Assembly (NCBI GenBank): GCA_944325875.1
Contig: CALVBU010000010.1
Location: 1 to 64,000 of the forward strand
Length of the DNA: 64,000 nucleotides
Reading direction: 5' to 3'
Origin: Candidatus Gastranaerophilales bacterium
GTDB taxonomy: Bacteria > Cyanobacteriota > Vampirovibrionia > Gastranaerophilales > Gastranaerophilaceae
Part shown: one piece after another, positions 16,557-24,498 of the stretch
How the letters are laid out: each line of letters begins with the position of its first letter
Position numbering within the stretch: the first letter of the stretch is position 1
Translations under genes and position numbers: made by a program
The notes under the pieces: model-generated
The model's input: only the letters and a program-made list of their open reading frames with translations
The model's database searches: none
What the model was told of the DNA's origin: nothing

Positions 16557-18077
16557 TTAATCATCGTTATATATTTCGCGGAATTGAAGCCCTATAATTG
16601 CACAAGACTCATTAGCAAGATCGCCGCTCACGCAAAGTTGTATTGCATAATTTGACTCTGAAATTTCAGCTTTTTCTAAAGTATCTCTATTTATTGACCA
16701 AACAGGAAGCGAATCTTCATCCTTAGCCCAATGACAAGGTAACTCATCTGAAGTACTATCATCAGCCCAAATAAGATGCTCCATATGAACCGAATATATT
16801 TTTTCAAAATCATCAAAATACTCGCTATCGTAATCTTTGTATACCGAGAAATTGAAGTTATTATCATACGCTTCATCTAATATGAAGTAAAATTCATCAA
16901 TGATTTTTCGATGATGAATAGAACCTAAAGACAAAAATGGAGATTTCCACATAAAAGTAATAGGCTCGCCATCAAAAGTAACCCCATAGTCTTCTTGATA
17001 AATATTGCCTGATGAATCCGCAGTAATTATATAATCATCAAAAACACAAGCATACGTAATATCTTGAGGAATAACTCTTTTATACCAAGATTTATTAACA
17101 TAATCATTTATCCAAATTATGTGAAAATAATTATCATCAGTATACGGAAAGAAATACCAAACTTGATTTCTATTTTCATAATGCAAGCTTAAACTTTCAT
17201 CTAACCTAACCTTATTAAAATTCTCAAATTCCTCTGAAATATTTTTAGAAATTTCAGCCCCTAACTGAATTTGATTTAATTCACCTACTTGCTCTAAAGC
17301 ATAAATTCCACTATTCAAAAAATATTGTTTATTTTCGACATTAACAATACTACGTGAAGAATATGCGCCCTTATTCGCAAACGGAACAATGGCAAAATCT
17401 TCTTCACTCATACCGGTCAAAAGATATACCTCATTTTTCTTATATATAGCAAGATAATCTTTATAAGGCTTTAAAGCAGTAATTTCATCTGTATTAGTAT
17501 GGAAATTTCTTATATAACCTGCATCACCGGTAGTTGAAAAATCATCATATGTTCCTAAGGCTGAGTAATATATAACGGATCCTGATGCAACCCATACTCT
17601 ACCATTATATATACTGATAACTTCACTATACACAGGCTTTTCATTTTCATCAACAAGCTTGCATTCAACAACTTCATTTTTCTCATTGTTTTTTATATAA
17701 AAAAGAGAATCTGAACTACTAGAAATTAAAACTCCATCCAAAAAACTTGCAAAAACAGGTTTGGTACCTGTTATAGTTTTCTCTAGCTTACTAAAAGACA
17801 TACTATCTTTATCATATATGTAAATTTTGCCTGAAAGAGTTGTAATTACAAGCTTTAATCTCTTTCCACTTCTCATTTCAAACAAGCCGGAAATCGCTTC
17901 TTTGTCTGGTATTTCTAAAATCTTCGTATTACCTTTTTGCTTAATAATACCTCGGTTTTGCAAAATTTCGACATTTTGGGAATCTGCCCAATAGATTTTT
18001 TTAGTATCACTTCCGAGTTCAGTTTTCGTCAGAGCTTGATTTATTCCACCTGAAAGGTTGTAATAGGAAACTTCCAT
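16557..18077 (-). CDS. Beta-propeller tail hub/stabilisation protein (P22 gp10-like, T7 gp12-like)
   Basis: The 506-aa product consists of repeated short beta strands typical of seven-bladed propellers. It opens with SYYNLSGGINQALTKTELG, where the early GGI/N motif is typical of podoviral stabilisation proteins. Blade-like units follow, such as LDGVLISSSSDSLFYIK, NGRVWVASGSVIYYSALG and EDFAIVPFANKGAYSSRS. Proteins of this kind close the portal channel below the head-tail adaptor. The last 90 residues look like a separate beta domain. No tape measure or tube gene of long-tailed phages is present. The ribosome site is AAGGAG, with spacing of three bases to the preceding amidase stop. Confidence 0.75.
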   Translation of the reverse strand: MEVSYYNLSGGINQALTKTELGSDTKKIYWADSQNVEILQNRGIIKQKGNTKILEIPDKEAISGLFEMRSGKRLKLVITTLSGKIYIYDKDSMSFSKLEKTITGTKPVFASFLDGVLISSSSDSLFYIKNNEKNEVVECKLVDENEKPVYSEVISIYNGRVWVASGSVIYYSALGTYDDFSTTGDAGYIRNFHTNTDEITALKPYKDYLAIYKKNEVYLLTGMSEEDFAIVPFANKGAYSSRSIVNVENKQYFLNSGIYALEQVGELNQIQLGAEISKNISEEFENFNKVRLDESLSLHYENRNQVWYFFPYTDDNYFHIIWINDYVNKSWYKRVIPQDITYACVFDDYIITADSSGNIYQEDYGVTFDGEPITFMWKSPFLSLGSIHHRKIIDEFYFILDEAYDNNFNFSVYKDYDSEYFDDFEKIYSVHMEHLIWADDSTSDELPCHWAKDEDSLPVWSINRDTLEKAEISESNYAIQLCVSGDLANESCAIIGLQFREIYNDD

Positions 18078-18080
18078 AAA

Positions 18081-18578
18081 TTATTCTCCTTGTAAATTTT
18101 CCTTGTACCATCTGATTTTTGATCTTATAAATTTACCTACATCAGTTTTATCCACCCAGGAATAAGGTGGAAGATAGACAATATCAATTTTGCCAGCACT
18201 TGATGTAGATGGATGTTTTAGCCCAAATTCATAATGGGTCATTATTGTACTAGGATTTACCGGAATAGAATATTTAATAGAAAGCTCTGCGCAAAACTTC
18301 ATTGCCGCTTCAAATTGAATTTTCGTAATTGGATATTTCCCAATATCTTTAGAACTTTTAAAACCACACATCGCACATAATGCAACACCAATTGAGGCCG
18401 TATTGCCACCACCGGTATGAGCTGCATAATATCCGGCAAGACATCGTAAATTATTTTCAGGTTTAAATTTTCCGTTATGAATTTTCCCATCTTTATCTAT
18501 CAAAAAATGGTAATGACTTTTCTCTAGCTCAGTCGGATAATATAAACCGGCTGTCCAATGAATAATTATTCTTTTCAT
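18081..18578 (-). CDS. N-acetylmuramoyl-L-alanine amidase endolysin (Amidase_2)
   Basis: This is a zinc amidase that cleaves between N-acetylmuramic acid and L-alanine in peptidoglycan. The 165-aa single-domain protein has the Amidase_2 elements: IIHWTAGLYYP with the first zinc His, YHFLIDKDGKIHNGK, AAHTGGGNTASIGVALC with a second His, and THYEFGLKHP with the third. There is no signal peptide or cell-wall-binding domain, so release would need a holin or the enzyme could be a virion part. The ribosome site is GGAG. It is the first structural/lysis gene after the small LuxR-type HTH. Confidence 0.92.
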   Translation of the reverse strand: MKRIIIHWTAGLYYPTELEKSHYHFLIDKDGKIHNGKFKPENNLRCLAGYYAAHTGGGNTASIGVALCAMCGFKSSKDIGKYPITKIQFEAAMKFCAELSIKYSIPVNPSTIMTHYEFGLKHPSTSSAGKIDIVYLPPYSWVDKTDVGKFIRSKIRWYKENLQGE

Positions 18579-18599
18579 AGTACTCCAATATATAATTAT

Positions 18600-18809
18600 T
18601 TACCGAATGGCTACCAACCATTGCGGATTGTCTTTGGCATATAACATAGCTGCATGGGTTCTGTTTCTTGCCTGCGTTTTCAAAACTATTTTATCAATGT
18701 AATCCCTTACTGTTCCGTAAGAAATGTTTAGTTTGAGCCCTATCTCTTTATCTGAGTAACCCGAGGCAACCAAAGTTATAACAACCGTCTCCTTTGGTGT
18801 TAATTTCAT
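18600..18809 (-). CDS. Solo LuxR/GerE-type HTH regulator
   Basis: The 69-aa protein is only a GerE-type helix-turn-helix: LTPKETVVITLVASGYSDKE, then GLKLNISYGTVRDYIDKIVLK, with the usual recognition helix. It lacks a receiver or autoinducer domain, like GerE itself. It stands at the head of the structural block, just downstream of one operator-like palindrome, and the other copy is upstream of terL, so it is the best candidate to bind them and switch the late genes. That link is inference. The start has GAGGAA about seven bases upstream. Confidence 0.8.
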   Translation of the reverse strand: MKLTPKETVVITLVASGYSDKEIGLKLNISYGTVRDYIDKIVLKTQARNRTHAAMLYAKDNPQWLVAIR

Positions 18810-18871
18810 TTCACATTCCTCGCTGAATATTCCTTCCGGCTATTCTTTATTTCATAATACCTAAAGAAAAA

Positions 18872-18885
18872 TAACCATTTGGCTA
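18872..18885. promoter_or_regulatory. 14-bp palindromic operator candidate, copy 2 (upstream of HTH/amidase block)
   Basis: TAACCATTTGGCTA fits TARCCAWWTGGYTA. On the minus strand it reads TAGCCAAATGGTTATTT, is followed 12 bases later by TATTAT (a -10 candidate), and lies about 63 bp before the HTH gene start. It therefore overlaps the -35 region. Confidence 0.55.
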
Positions 18886-18923
18886 TTTTTTTAATAATAA
18901 TTCCTTCATAAATATTTATTAAT

Positions 18924-18949
18924 AAAAAGGGATGAAATAATTTCATCCC
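18924..18949 (-). terminator. Rho-independent terminator after the 127-aa zinc-motif gene
   Basis: GGGATGAAA and TTTCATCCC are separated by three bases (929-949) and followed on the minus strand by TTTTT. It insulates the regulator genes upstream from the late operon. Confidence 0.85.
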
Positions 18950-18975
18950 AAAGAGAGTAAGATAATTTAAAAGGA

Positions 18976-19356
18976 TTATAGATTATTATTCAGATATTTA
19001 TTTTCACATAGTCCTATTTTCAGGGAACTTAAATTTGAATAGCACCTTTTTTTAACGCCAAATTCATTGTAATTAAGGTAAAATTTCCCTTGATATATTC
19101 GAGGAAGCTTAGCAGGTACTTCTTCATATAAAATAGATTTCTTTAAATCTTCAAAGAACTTTATTGCTTTAGCATTGGTTCTTCTAACAATTGAAATTTC
19201 ATCTTTATCATTTACTCGAGTTAGTTGAACTACAAAATGACCACATATCGGACATTTTTTAAGCACATCTAGCTCACACAACACAAAACTATCCCGCGGC
19301 ACAAGCCTATAAGACTTTGTCTTATGCAAAGCCCCGCAGCAATGTATATATCCCAT
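18976..19356 (-). CDS. Small zinc-ribbon-like phage protein
   Basis: The product (about 126 aa) carries Cys pairs: HCCGA near the N-terminus and KCPICGH near residue 38, with further Cys at the end. The spacing suggests a zinc ribbon or zinc knuckle. The remainder is mixed alpha/beta with no recognised domain. I start at the second ATG (19356), nine bases after GAAGAGG; the first ATG (19362) is only three bases from it. It is transcribed separately from the late genes because a terminator follows it. The role is unknown; early regulatory or nucleic-acid-binding protein is a guess from position. Confidence 0.6.
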   Translation of the reverse strand: MGYIHCCGALHKTKSYRLVPRDSFVLCELDVLKKCPICGHFVVQLTRVNDKDEISIVRRTNAKAIKFFEDLKKSILYEEVPAKLPRIYQGKFYLNYNEFGVKKRCYSNLSSLKIGLCENKYLNNNL

Positions 19357-19498
19357 ACACATAAACCTCTTCCCGAAATATCGGCAAACGATTTTACCAT
19401 CAAGGGTTTGAATCTTAACCGATTACATATTCAGTATAACGTATTTAAAAAATAAAAAAAGACGCCATTTCAACCGCCATGCAATCATCACCATGATT

Positions 19499-19726
19499 TC
19501 ATGGGTTGGTAAAATTACTCAAAAAACTTCCTATATCTAATTTAAGCACTGAAGCAATCTTTAAAAAATTATATAAAGATAAGCTTTTTTCACCTCTTTC
19601 GATAAACCCAATATAAGATAGACTACAATCAGACAACTCCGCAAGCTTTTCTTGTGAAATTTTCTGGCGCATACGTTTCATTTTTATAGCAAAACCTAAT
19701 TCTTTAAGAAATTCTTCCTTCTGCAT
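19499..19726 (-). CDS. XRE/Cro-family repressor
   Basis: The 75-aa protein is a single lambda-repressor-type HTH: GFAIKMKRMRQKISQEKLAE, then LSYIGFIERGEKSLS, then LKIASVLKLDIGSFL. It has no cleavage or oligomerisation domain. It lies at the upstream edge of the cassette and is divergent from a prepilin-like gene. The 98-bp intergenic region contains a 9-bp inverted repeat overlapping the -10 of the rightward promoter. It probably controls its own region and perhaps the pilin-like gene. Confidence 0.85.
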   Translation of the reverse strand: MQKEEFLKELGFAIKMKRMRQKISQEKLAELSDCSLSYIGFIERGEKSLSLYNFLKIASVLKLDIGSFLSNFTNP

Positions 19727-19743
19727 TTTTCAATTTTATATTA

Positions 19744-19791
19744 TTGACAAATTTCTTGCTATCTCCTATAGTAGTTTTATAGCTACTATAG
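19744..19791 (+). promoter_or_regulatory. Promoter with overlapping inverted-repeat operator
   Basis: TTGACA (19744-19749), a 17-bp spacer and TATAGT (19767-19772) form a near-consensus plus-strand promoter for the prepilin-like gene at 19825. A 9-bp inverted repeat CTATAGTAG/CTACTATAG (19766-19774 and 19783-19791, 8-bp gap) covers the -10, so a bound repressor would block it. Confidence 0.75.
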
Positions 19792-19824
19792 TAAATTATT
19801 ATTAACGATAATGAGGAATACACT

Positions 19825-20505
19825 ATGAAAATAAGAGCTTTTACCTTGGCTGAAGTGCTTATAACATTAGGAATAATGGGGATAGTTGCATCTATGACAA
19901 TTCCAACAATAATTCAAAAACACAAAAAAAATATTGTAGAAACTAGAATGAAAAAATTTTATTCTACAATTAATCAAGCCATTTTACTATCTGAAAACGA
20001 TAACGGAGACAAAAAATATTGGACTCCCAAAAACACCGATGAACTTTGGTCTAAATATCTGAAAAATTATTTAAAAAATATTGGTATAGAAGATATCAGT
20101 TATGTCAGGCCTAGAAAAATTGTATACTTTGCAGATGGAAGTGCTGTCATAATTGATATATACTTTGAAACAGATGAAGATGGAAATACTTCGTTACAAA
20201 CCACAGGTGGACATTTCTTATTCTGCCCAGAAGCAAAGTATTGCCGCGTATCTACACTTATAGGACCAGAATTTGAAAAAAAAAGAAGCTCTAAAATATT
20301 CTCCTTTGGCTTTTGGCCAAATACATCTGGAGAAAAATGGAAATATCATTATAATAAAGGAGTTGAACCATATAAAGTAAGATGGAATGGAGATATGCAA
20401 GAATTAAAAACCAAATGCTATGATAAAAGTGAGATTCAATGGTGCACAACTCTAATACAATTAAATAATTGGAAAATTCCAGATGATTATCCTTACCAAC
20501 TATAA
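19825..20505 (+). CDS. Prepilin-like protein, FTLAEVLITLG family (1)
   Basis: A type IV pilin/type II pseudopilin precursor. The short basic leader MKIRA is followed by the cleavage/methylation motif FTLAEVLITLGIMGIVAS and a single hydrophobic helix that also serves for fibre assembly. The globular part (about 190 residues) has Cys pairs near the end and terminates in NNWKIPDDYPYQL, a C-terminal block shared with the genes at 22.5 and 51.1 kb. The start follows GAGGA. The promoter carries an operator-like repeat next to the divergent XRE gene. Its stop directly abuts the radical SAM stop. Such proteins form surface or secretion fibres, but the specific role is unknown. Confidence 0.85.
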   Translation: MKIRAFTLAEVLITLGIMGIVASMTIPTIIQKHKKNIVETRMKKFYSTINQAILLSENDNGDKKYWTPKNTDELWSKYLKNYLKNIGIEDISYVRPRKIVYFADGSAVIIDIYFETDEDGNTSLQTTGGHFLFCPEAKYCRVSTLIGPEFEKKRSSKIFSFGFWPNTSGEKWKYHYNKGVEPYKVRWNGDMQELKTKCYDKSEIQWCTTLIQLNNWKIPDDYPYQL

Positions 20506-21573
20506 TTATTTAACACATAATTCGCAACACATCTGGCAGGCACCAAAGACTTTAGCTGCTTTTAAATTCTTTCTAAAACACCTATAGTGTGGCAGATTAA
20601 ACACTTCTTTTATGCTCATATCTTTGACATTACCAATTTTTTGAGATAAGCAAGGATAAACATCACCTGCTGGAGTAATCATCATATTTGAATACGGATA
20701 AATACAAGGCTTATAAATTTCAGAAACCTGCTTATCTGCAGGAGTATTGAAAAATTCTTCAATCTTAGATAGCGGATCTTTAGAATATTCAAACTTTGGA
20801 GAAAAACGGATTTGGACTTTTGATTTCTTACTCAATGACTCCAACTCTTTATACACTTCCTTAAAATGCTCCATATCAAAGTATTTTTGAATAGGATAAT
20901 TTGCATTAAACTCCGGAACAAAACTATCAAACAAAACTGAATTTTGTTTTAAATTGTTGTTACGCAAAAATGAAATTGAAAGAAAATTAAATTTCATCTC
21001 ATCGCACATTTTATATAATTTAACCAAATCATCAAGATTATTTTCAAGCACAATAGTCTTAATATCAATCATAGGACGTTTTTCTCTGGAATTCATTTTT
21101 TCAAAATTATTCATAATTTTATCCCAAATTCCGTCCTTAGCTCGATTTATGTCGTGATTTTTACCAAATCCATCCAAAGAAACTGATAGAAGCATCATTT
21201 TACTTTTTATAAAAGCATCGATTATTTCATCATTAATCAAAACACCATTAGATACTACATTTAATTTGCCCATAGTCTTCTTGGCTGTTTTCATAAGAAT
21301 ATCGACAAAATCCTTTCTCACAAGAGGTTCACCGCCGACAAGAGTCACAAATGAATAAAAAGGTATTTGATCAATAATTTTATACCAATCTTCAGTAGAT
21401 AATTCTTCTTTATTTCTATCATCACCAACATAACAATATGGACATTGCAAGTTACAACGATATGTCAATTCAAAAAAGTATCTTAAAGGTACTAAAGCTT
21501 TTCCAGAATTAGACAGGTATGAGGGCATTGCATAAAGATTACGTCCCACATCAAAAATATTAGATAAATTCAT
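20506..21573 (-). CDS. Radical SAM protein with SPASM-like C-terminal cysteines
   Basis: The iron-sulfur/SAM motif is RCNLQCPYCY near residue 41-50 of the chosen start, in a TIM-barrel with the family-like VTLVGGEPLVRKDF strand. The C-terminal third carries extra Cys (KPCIYPYSN, VYPCLSQKIGNV, and CQMCCELC at the very end), which fits auxiliary 4Fe-4S clusters of SPASM/twitch enzymes that modify peptides or act in cofactor or sugar-modification pathways. I start at the ATG at 21573 behind GAGAGGG. It is convergent with, and abuts, a prepilin-like gene, and follows a ZIP transporter gene after 22 bp. The substrate is unknown. Confidence 0.85.
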   Translation of the reverse strand: MNLSNIFDVGRNLYAMPSYLSNSGKALVPLRYFFELTYRCNLQCPYCYVGDDRNKEELSTEDWYKIIDQIPFYSFVTLVGGEPLVRKDFVDILMKTAKKTMGKLNVVSNGVLINDEIIDAFIKSKMMLLSVSLDGFGKNHDINRAKDGIWDKIMNNFEKMNSREKRPMIDIKTIVLENNLDDLVKLYKMCDEMKFNFLSISFLRNNNLKQNSVLFDSFVPEFNANYPIQKYFDMEHFKEVYKELESLSKKSKVQIRFSPKFEYSKDPLSKIEEFFNTPADKQVSEIYKPCIYPYSNMMITPAGDVYPCLSQKIGNVKDMSIKEVFNLPHYRCFRKNLKAAKVFGACQMCCELCVK

Positions 21574-21595
21574 TGATAAAACCCTCTCAAATAAC

Positions 21596-22387
21596 TTACG
21601 GCAATAATAAAAGACTTGTCCAAATAAACAATATACCTGAAACAATTCCAATCATAGACAAATGCCAATTTCCATATTCTTTAGCTAATGGAAGTAACGT
21701 ATCAAAAGAAATATAAATCATAATCCCAGCAACAGCAGCCATTGACGCCCCAACCATCATTTGCGGCAAAAACAATTTCAATAAAAACATACCAATGACA
21801 GCACCAATAGGTTCAGAAATTCCTGATAACGCCGCATATAACATTGCATATCGTCTTTTCCCTGTTGCTTGATAAACAGGAAGAGCCACCGCAATACCCT
21901 CAGGGATATTATGAATAGCAATAGCAAGTCCAACTGATAAACCTAAAGTCAAATCCTGAGTAGATGTCATAAAAGTTGCCATACCTTCAGGGAAGTTGTG
22001 AACACAAATAGCTACTGCTGTTAGAATTCCTGCGTGTTTAATCATCTTATTATGCTTAGACGGCATATCAGGATTAAACATTTCATCCTCATCAACGTGG
22101 TCAGGAAGAAAATAGTCAATCAGAATTGCAACAATTAACCCAATAATAAAACTGATATACACTATCCAGTTATATTTATGAGGGAAAACAGCTTTTAACA
22201 TATCTCCAGCTGAAGGAATAATATCAACAAAAGACAAAAATATCATAACGCCTGCCGAAAAACCAAGTCCGATAGATAATACTTTCATATTATCTCTCTT
22301 GACAATAAAAGCTACTGCTGCACCGATTGCTGTAGCTAATCCGGCAAAAAGTGTAATTAATAAAGCTATTCCATAATTTTGTGGCAT
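21596..22387 (-). CDS. ZIP-family divalent metal transporter (ZupT-like)
   Basis: This inner-membrane protein (263 aa, about eight membrane helices) imports zinc or other divalent metals. The two transport-site motifs in helices 4 and 5 are clear: VHNFPEGMATF and IHNIPEGIAVAL. An acidic loop (DHVDEDEM, about residues 96-103) lies between helices 3 and 4. The length and motifs match ZupT/GufA-type members. It is upstream of the radical SAM gene and probably co-transcribed with it. The ribosome site is GGAG at a slightly long distance. Confidence 0.92.
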   Translation of the reverse strand: MPQNYGIALLITLFAGLATAIGAAVAFIVKRDNMKVLSIGLGFSAGVMIFLSFVDIIPSAGDMLKAVFPHKYNWIVYISFIIGLIVAILIDYFLPDHVDEDEMFNPDMPSKHNKMIKHAGILTAVAICVHNFPEGMATFMTSTQDLTLGLSVGLAIAIHNIPEGIAVALPVYQATGKRRYAMLYAALSGISEPIGAVIGMFLLKLFLPQMMVGASMAAVAGIMIYISFDTLLPLAKEYGNWHLSMIGIVSGILFIWTSLLLLP

Positions 22388-22450
22388 AATAATTATTTCT
22401 CCGAAATAATATTATCACAAAAATTTTTACTAAGTAGAAATCATCAAAAT

Positions 22451-23123
22451 TTAATAACTAACTTTCCACGGATAATCATCTGGAATTTTCCAACCGTTCA
22501 TCTGTATAACCGCTGTACAATATTGTCTTTGTCCATTTTTGCATTTATCACTTAAGCTCTTAGGATTTCCATCCCAATACAATTTATAAGGTCCAAAGTC
22601 GTAATTTTCATTAGCTGAATATCTAAAAAGAAAGCTACATCTTCCTGAACCGTTACCAGTGGTACTAAAAACGCCATTTTGATATTTATCTCTACATTTT
22701 TTAGGATTTCCAACATAAAAAACAACATCTTCACTAGTCCATGAACTATAAGACATTGCACTGCCATCAGAAAAGTAAACTGTAAAAACTTTAGATTCTT
22801 TTTCAGTTTTAATTACTTTCATATATGGTTTTAGATATGTATTAAACCAATTTTCTATATCATCAATAGTTGCAGTAGCAGCCTCATCAGAATCATCCGA
22901 AAAAGTGTTAAAAGTGCTGCTCCAGATTTTTCGATCACCATTAACACTTTCTGACATTTGAATAGCTTGATTAATTGCTGAATAAAAATTTTTTCAGTCT
23001 TGCTTCAACAACACTGTTATTATTCTTCTGTATTAAGGTCGGCAATGTCATTGCAGCGACAACCCCGATTATTCCTAATGTTATCAGCACTTCCGCTAGC
23101 GTAAAAGCGTTTTTCTTTCTCAT
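22451..23123 (-). pseudogene. Prepilin-like gene (2) broken by a +1 shift in an A6T5 run
   Basis: From the ATG at 23123 (GGAGG upstream) the sequence reads MRKKNAFTLAEVLITLGIIG and then ARLKKF. It then hits a stop just after an A6T5 run (plus strand 22984-22994). Removing one T restores LKKFYSAINQAIQMSES and joins the 168-codon remainder ending NGWKIPDDYPWKVSY. The restored product closely matches the intact paralogue at 51.1-51.8 kb. The shift may be phase variation, a pseudogene or an assembly error. Upstream, a conserved 185-bp region holds a G11-containing mini-ORF. Confidence 0.8.
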
Positions 23124-23204
23124 AAGTCCTCCGTTTTTATACTATTTTTTATTTTAACATTTCTTGCACTAAAAATCACCGTGTCTATTGGCACGGCTTG
23201 TTTT

Positions 23205-23308
23205 TCAGTTCTTTTCTTTCAATCGGAGGTCTAAGTCGGGAATGCTTGACTTATCTGTTAGTCGGTAGCCCCCCCCCCCGAAGTTCTCTCTATACCTATC
23301 TCTTGCAT
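23205..23308 (-). other. G11-tract mini-ORF upstream of prepilin gene 2
   Basis: An ATG at 23308 with GGAGG upstream opens a reading frame across a run of 11 G (minus strand; plus 23269-23279). With 11 G it stops at 23258 after 16 codons. With 12 G it would stay open for 34 codons to a TGA at 23205, just before a hairpin followed by ATTTTT. The homologous element at 51.9 kb has identical spacing. Confidence 0.5.
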
Positions 23309-23369
23309 ATCTACCTCCATTGAACTGACTCTTTTATTTTATCATATTTACAAGCCGTTTACAAGCCAT

Positions 23370-23403
23370 TTGAAAAATTATTTGTTCTTGTTATAATCTG
23401 GAT
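23370..23403 (+). promoter_or_regulatory. prfA promoter, leaderless spacing
   Basis: TTGAAA (23370-23375), 16 bp and TATAAT (23392-23397) end six bases before the prfA ATG at 23404. No Shine-Dalgarno is visible. Confidence 0.65.
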
Positions 23404-24486
23404 ATGAAAGATATGTTAGATAAAATTTTACAAATAGAGAAAAAATACATTGAGCTGGGAGAAACTCTCTCAGATCCTGCTGTAATTCAGGATTATAATA
23501 AATTCAGAGATTTATCAAAACAAAGAAAATCAATGGAAGAAACAGTCCATTTATATTACGAATGGAAAAAAGCAACTGACGCTATTGCAGAAGCCAAAGA
23601 AATGCTTCACTCTGAAAATGATGACGAAATGAAAGCTTTAATAAAAGCTGAAATTGAAGAAAATGAAGCTAAAATTCCTGAATTTGAAGAAAAAATGAAA
23701 ATATTACTCCTACCAAGAGACCCAATGGATGATAAAGATATTATGCTTGAAATCCGTGGCGGCGCTGGCGGAGATGAAGCTAACATCTTTGCTGGAGATC
23801 TTGCTAGAATGTATATGAGATACGCAGACAAACAAGGCTGGCAAACACAAGTATTGAGTAAGACGGAATGTGAAGCCGGCGGAGTTTCAGAAATTATTAT
23901 TTCTATAAAAGGTGACGCCGTATACTCAAGATTAAAATACGAATCCGGTGTACACAGAGTACAAAGAGTTCCAGCTACAGAATCTCAAGGCAGAGTCCAC
24001 ACTTCTACAGCGACAGTTGCAGTAATGCCTGAAGTAGATGATGTTGAAGTTGAATTGAATATGAACGACATAGAAATAACAACAGCAAGATCTGGCGGAG
24101 CTGGCGGTCAAAACGTAAACAAAGTAGAAACTGCAGCTCGAGTATTCCACAAACCAACCGGAATAATGATTTTCTGTACAGAAGAACGTTCTCAACTACA
24201 AAACAAAGAACGAGCTTTGCAAATCTTAAAAGCAAAACTTTACGATATGGAAGTTCAAAAGCAAATGCAAGAAATCACCGACCTTCGTCGCTCACAAGTC
24301 GGAACTGGCGATAGAAGTGAAAGAATCAGAACATACAACTTCCCTCAAGGACGTTTGACTGACCATAGAATTAACCACAACCTTAACGTATGGACAGTTA
24401 TTGATGGCGAGTTGGATGAATTAATAAAATTACTTATGGAATATGACCAGAAACTAAAACTGGAAAAACTTGCAGAAGTAAATTAG
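23404..24486 (+). CDS. prfA: Peptide chain release factor 1
   Basis: It recognises UAA and UAG stop codons and triggers peptidyl-tRNA hydrolysis. The 360-aa length is normal. The tripeptide anticodon region contains [16 protein letters not shown] (the PAT motif of RF1 rather than the SPF of RF2). The catalytic GGQ loop appears as [15 protein letters not shown]. The N-terminal helical domain and C-terminal basic region are complete. It heads a translation gene cluster (prfA-ylxR-infB). An upstream TATAAT is only six bases before the ATG. Confidence 0.97.
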   Translation: MKDMLDKILQIEKKYIELGETLSDPAVIQDYNKFRDLSKQRKSMEETVHLYYEWKKATDAIAEAKEMLHSENDDEMKALIKAEIEENEAKIPEFEEKMKILLLPRDPMDDKDIMLEIRGGAGGDEANIFAGDLARMYMRYADKQGWQTQVLSKTECEAGGVSEIIISIKGDAVYSRLKYESGVHRVQRVPATESQGRVHTSTATVAVMPEVDDVEVELNMNDIEITTARSGGAGGQNVNKVETAARVFHKPTGIMIFCTEERSQLQNKERALQILKAKLYDMEVQKQMQEITDLRRSQVGTGDRSERIRTYNFPQGRLTDHRINHNLNVWTVIDGELDELIKLLMEYDQKLKLEKLAEVN

Positions 24487-24498
24487 GGAAACCACTAA

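Larger units (their letters stand above)
9088..19726 (-). mobile_element. Compact podovirus-like prophage remnant or GTA-like virion cassette
   Basis: Fifteen consecutive minus-strand genes encode, in transcription order, an XRE repressor, a zinc-motif protein, a LuxR-type HTH, an amidase, a beta-propeller tail protein, major capsid, a holin-like small protein, a scaffold-like protein, a connector-like protein, TerS, an unknown, a GNAT enzyme, portal, TerL and a small membrane protein. There is no integrase, recombinase, polymerase, primase, tape measure or receptor-binding fibre. No obvious direct repeat flanks it and no tRNA lies at either edge. The packaging and head genes look intact. Known families explain each structural role; whether the unit is a defective prophage, a satellite or a domesticated particle is inference. 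Confidence 0.75.

Noticed and set aside
9088-19726. Classification as an intact temperate phage
   Set aside because: No integrase, replication, tape measure or receptor-binding genes are present, and no flanking direct repeats were recognised by eye.
23607-24235. Long frames on the minus strand across prfA
   Set aside because: They are antisense shadows of a clearly coding, conserved gene and have no ribosome sites or family-like sequence.
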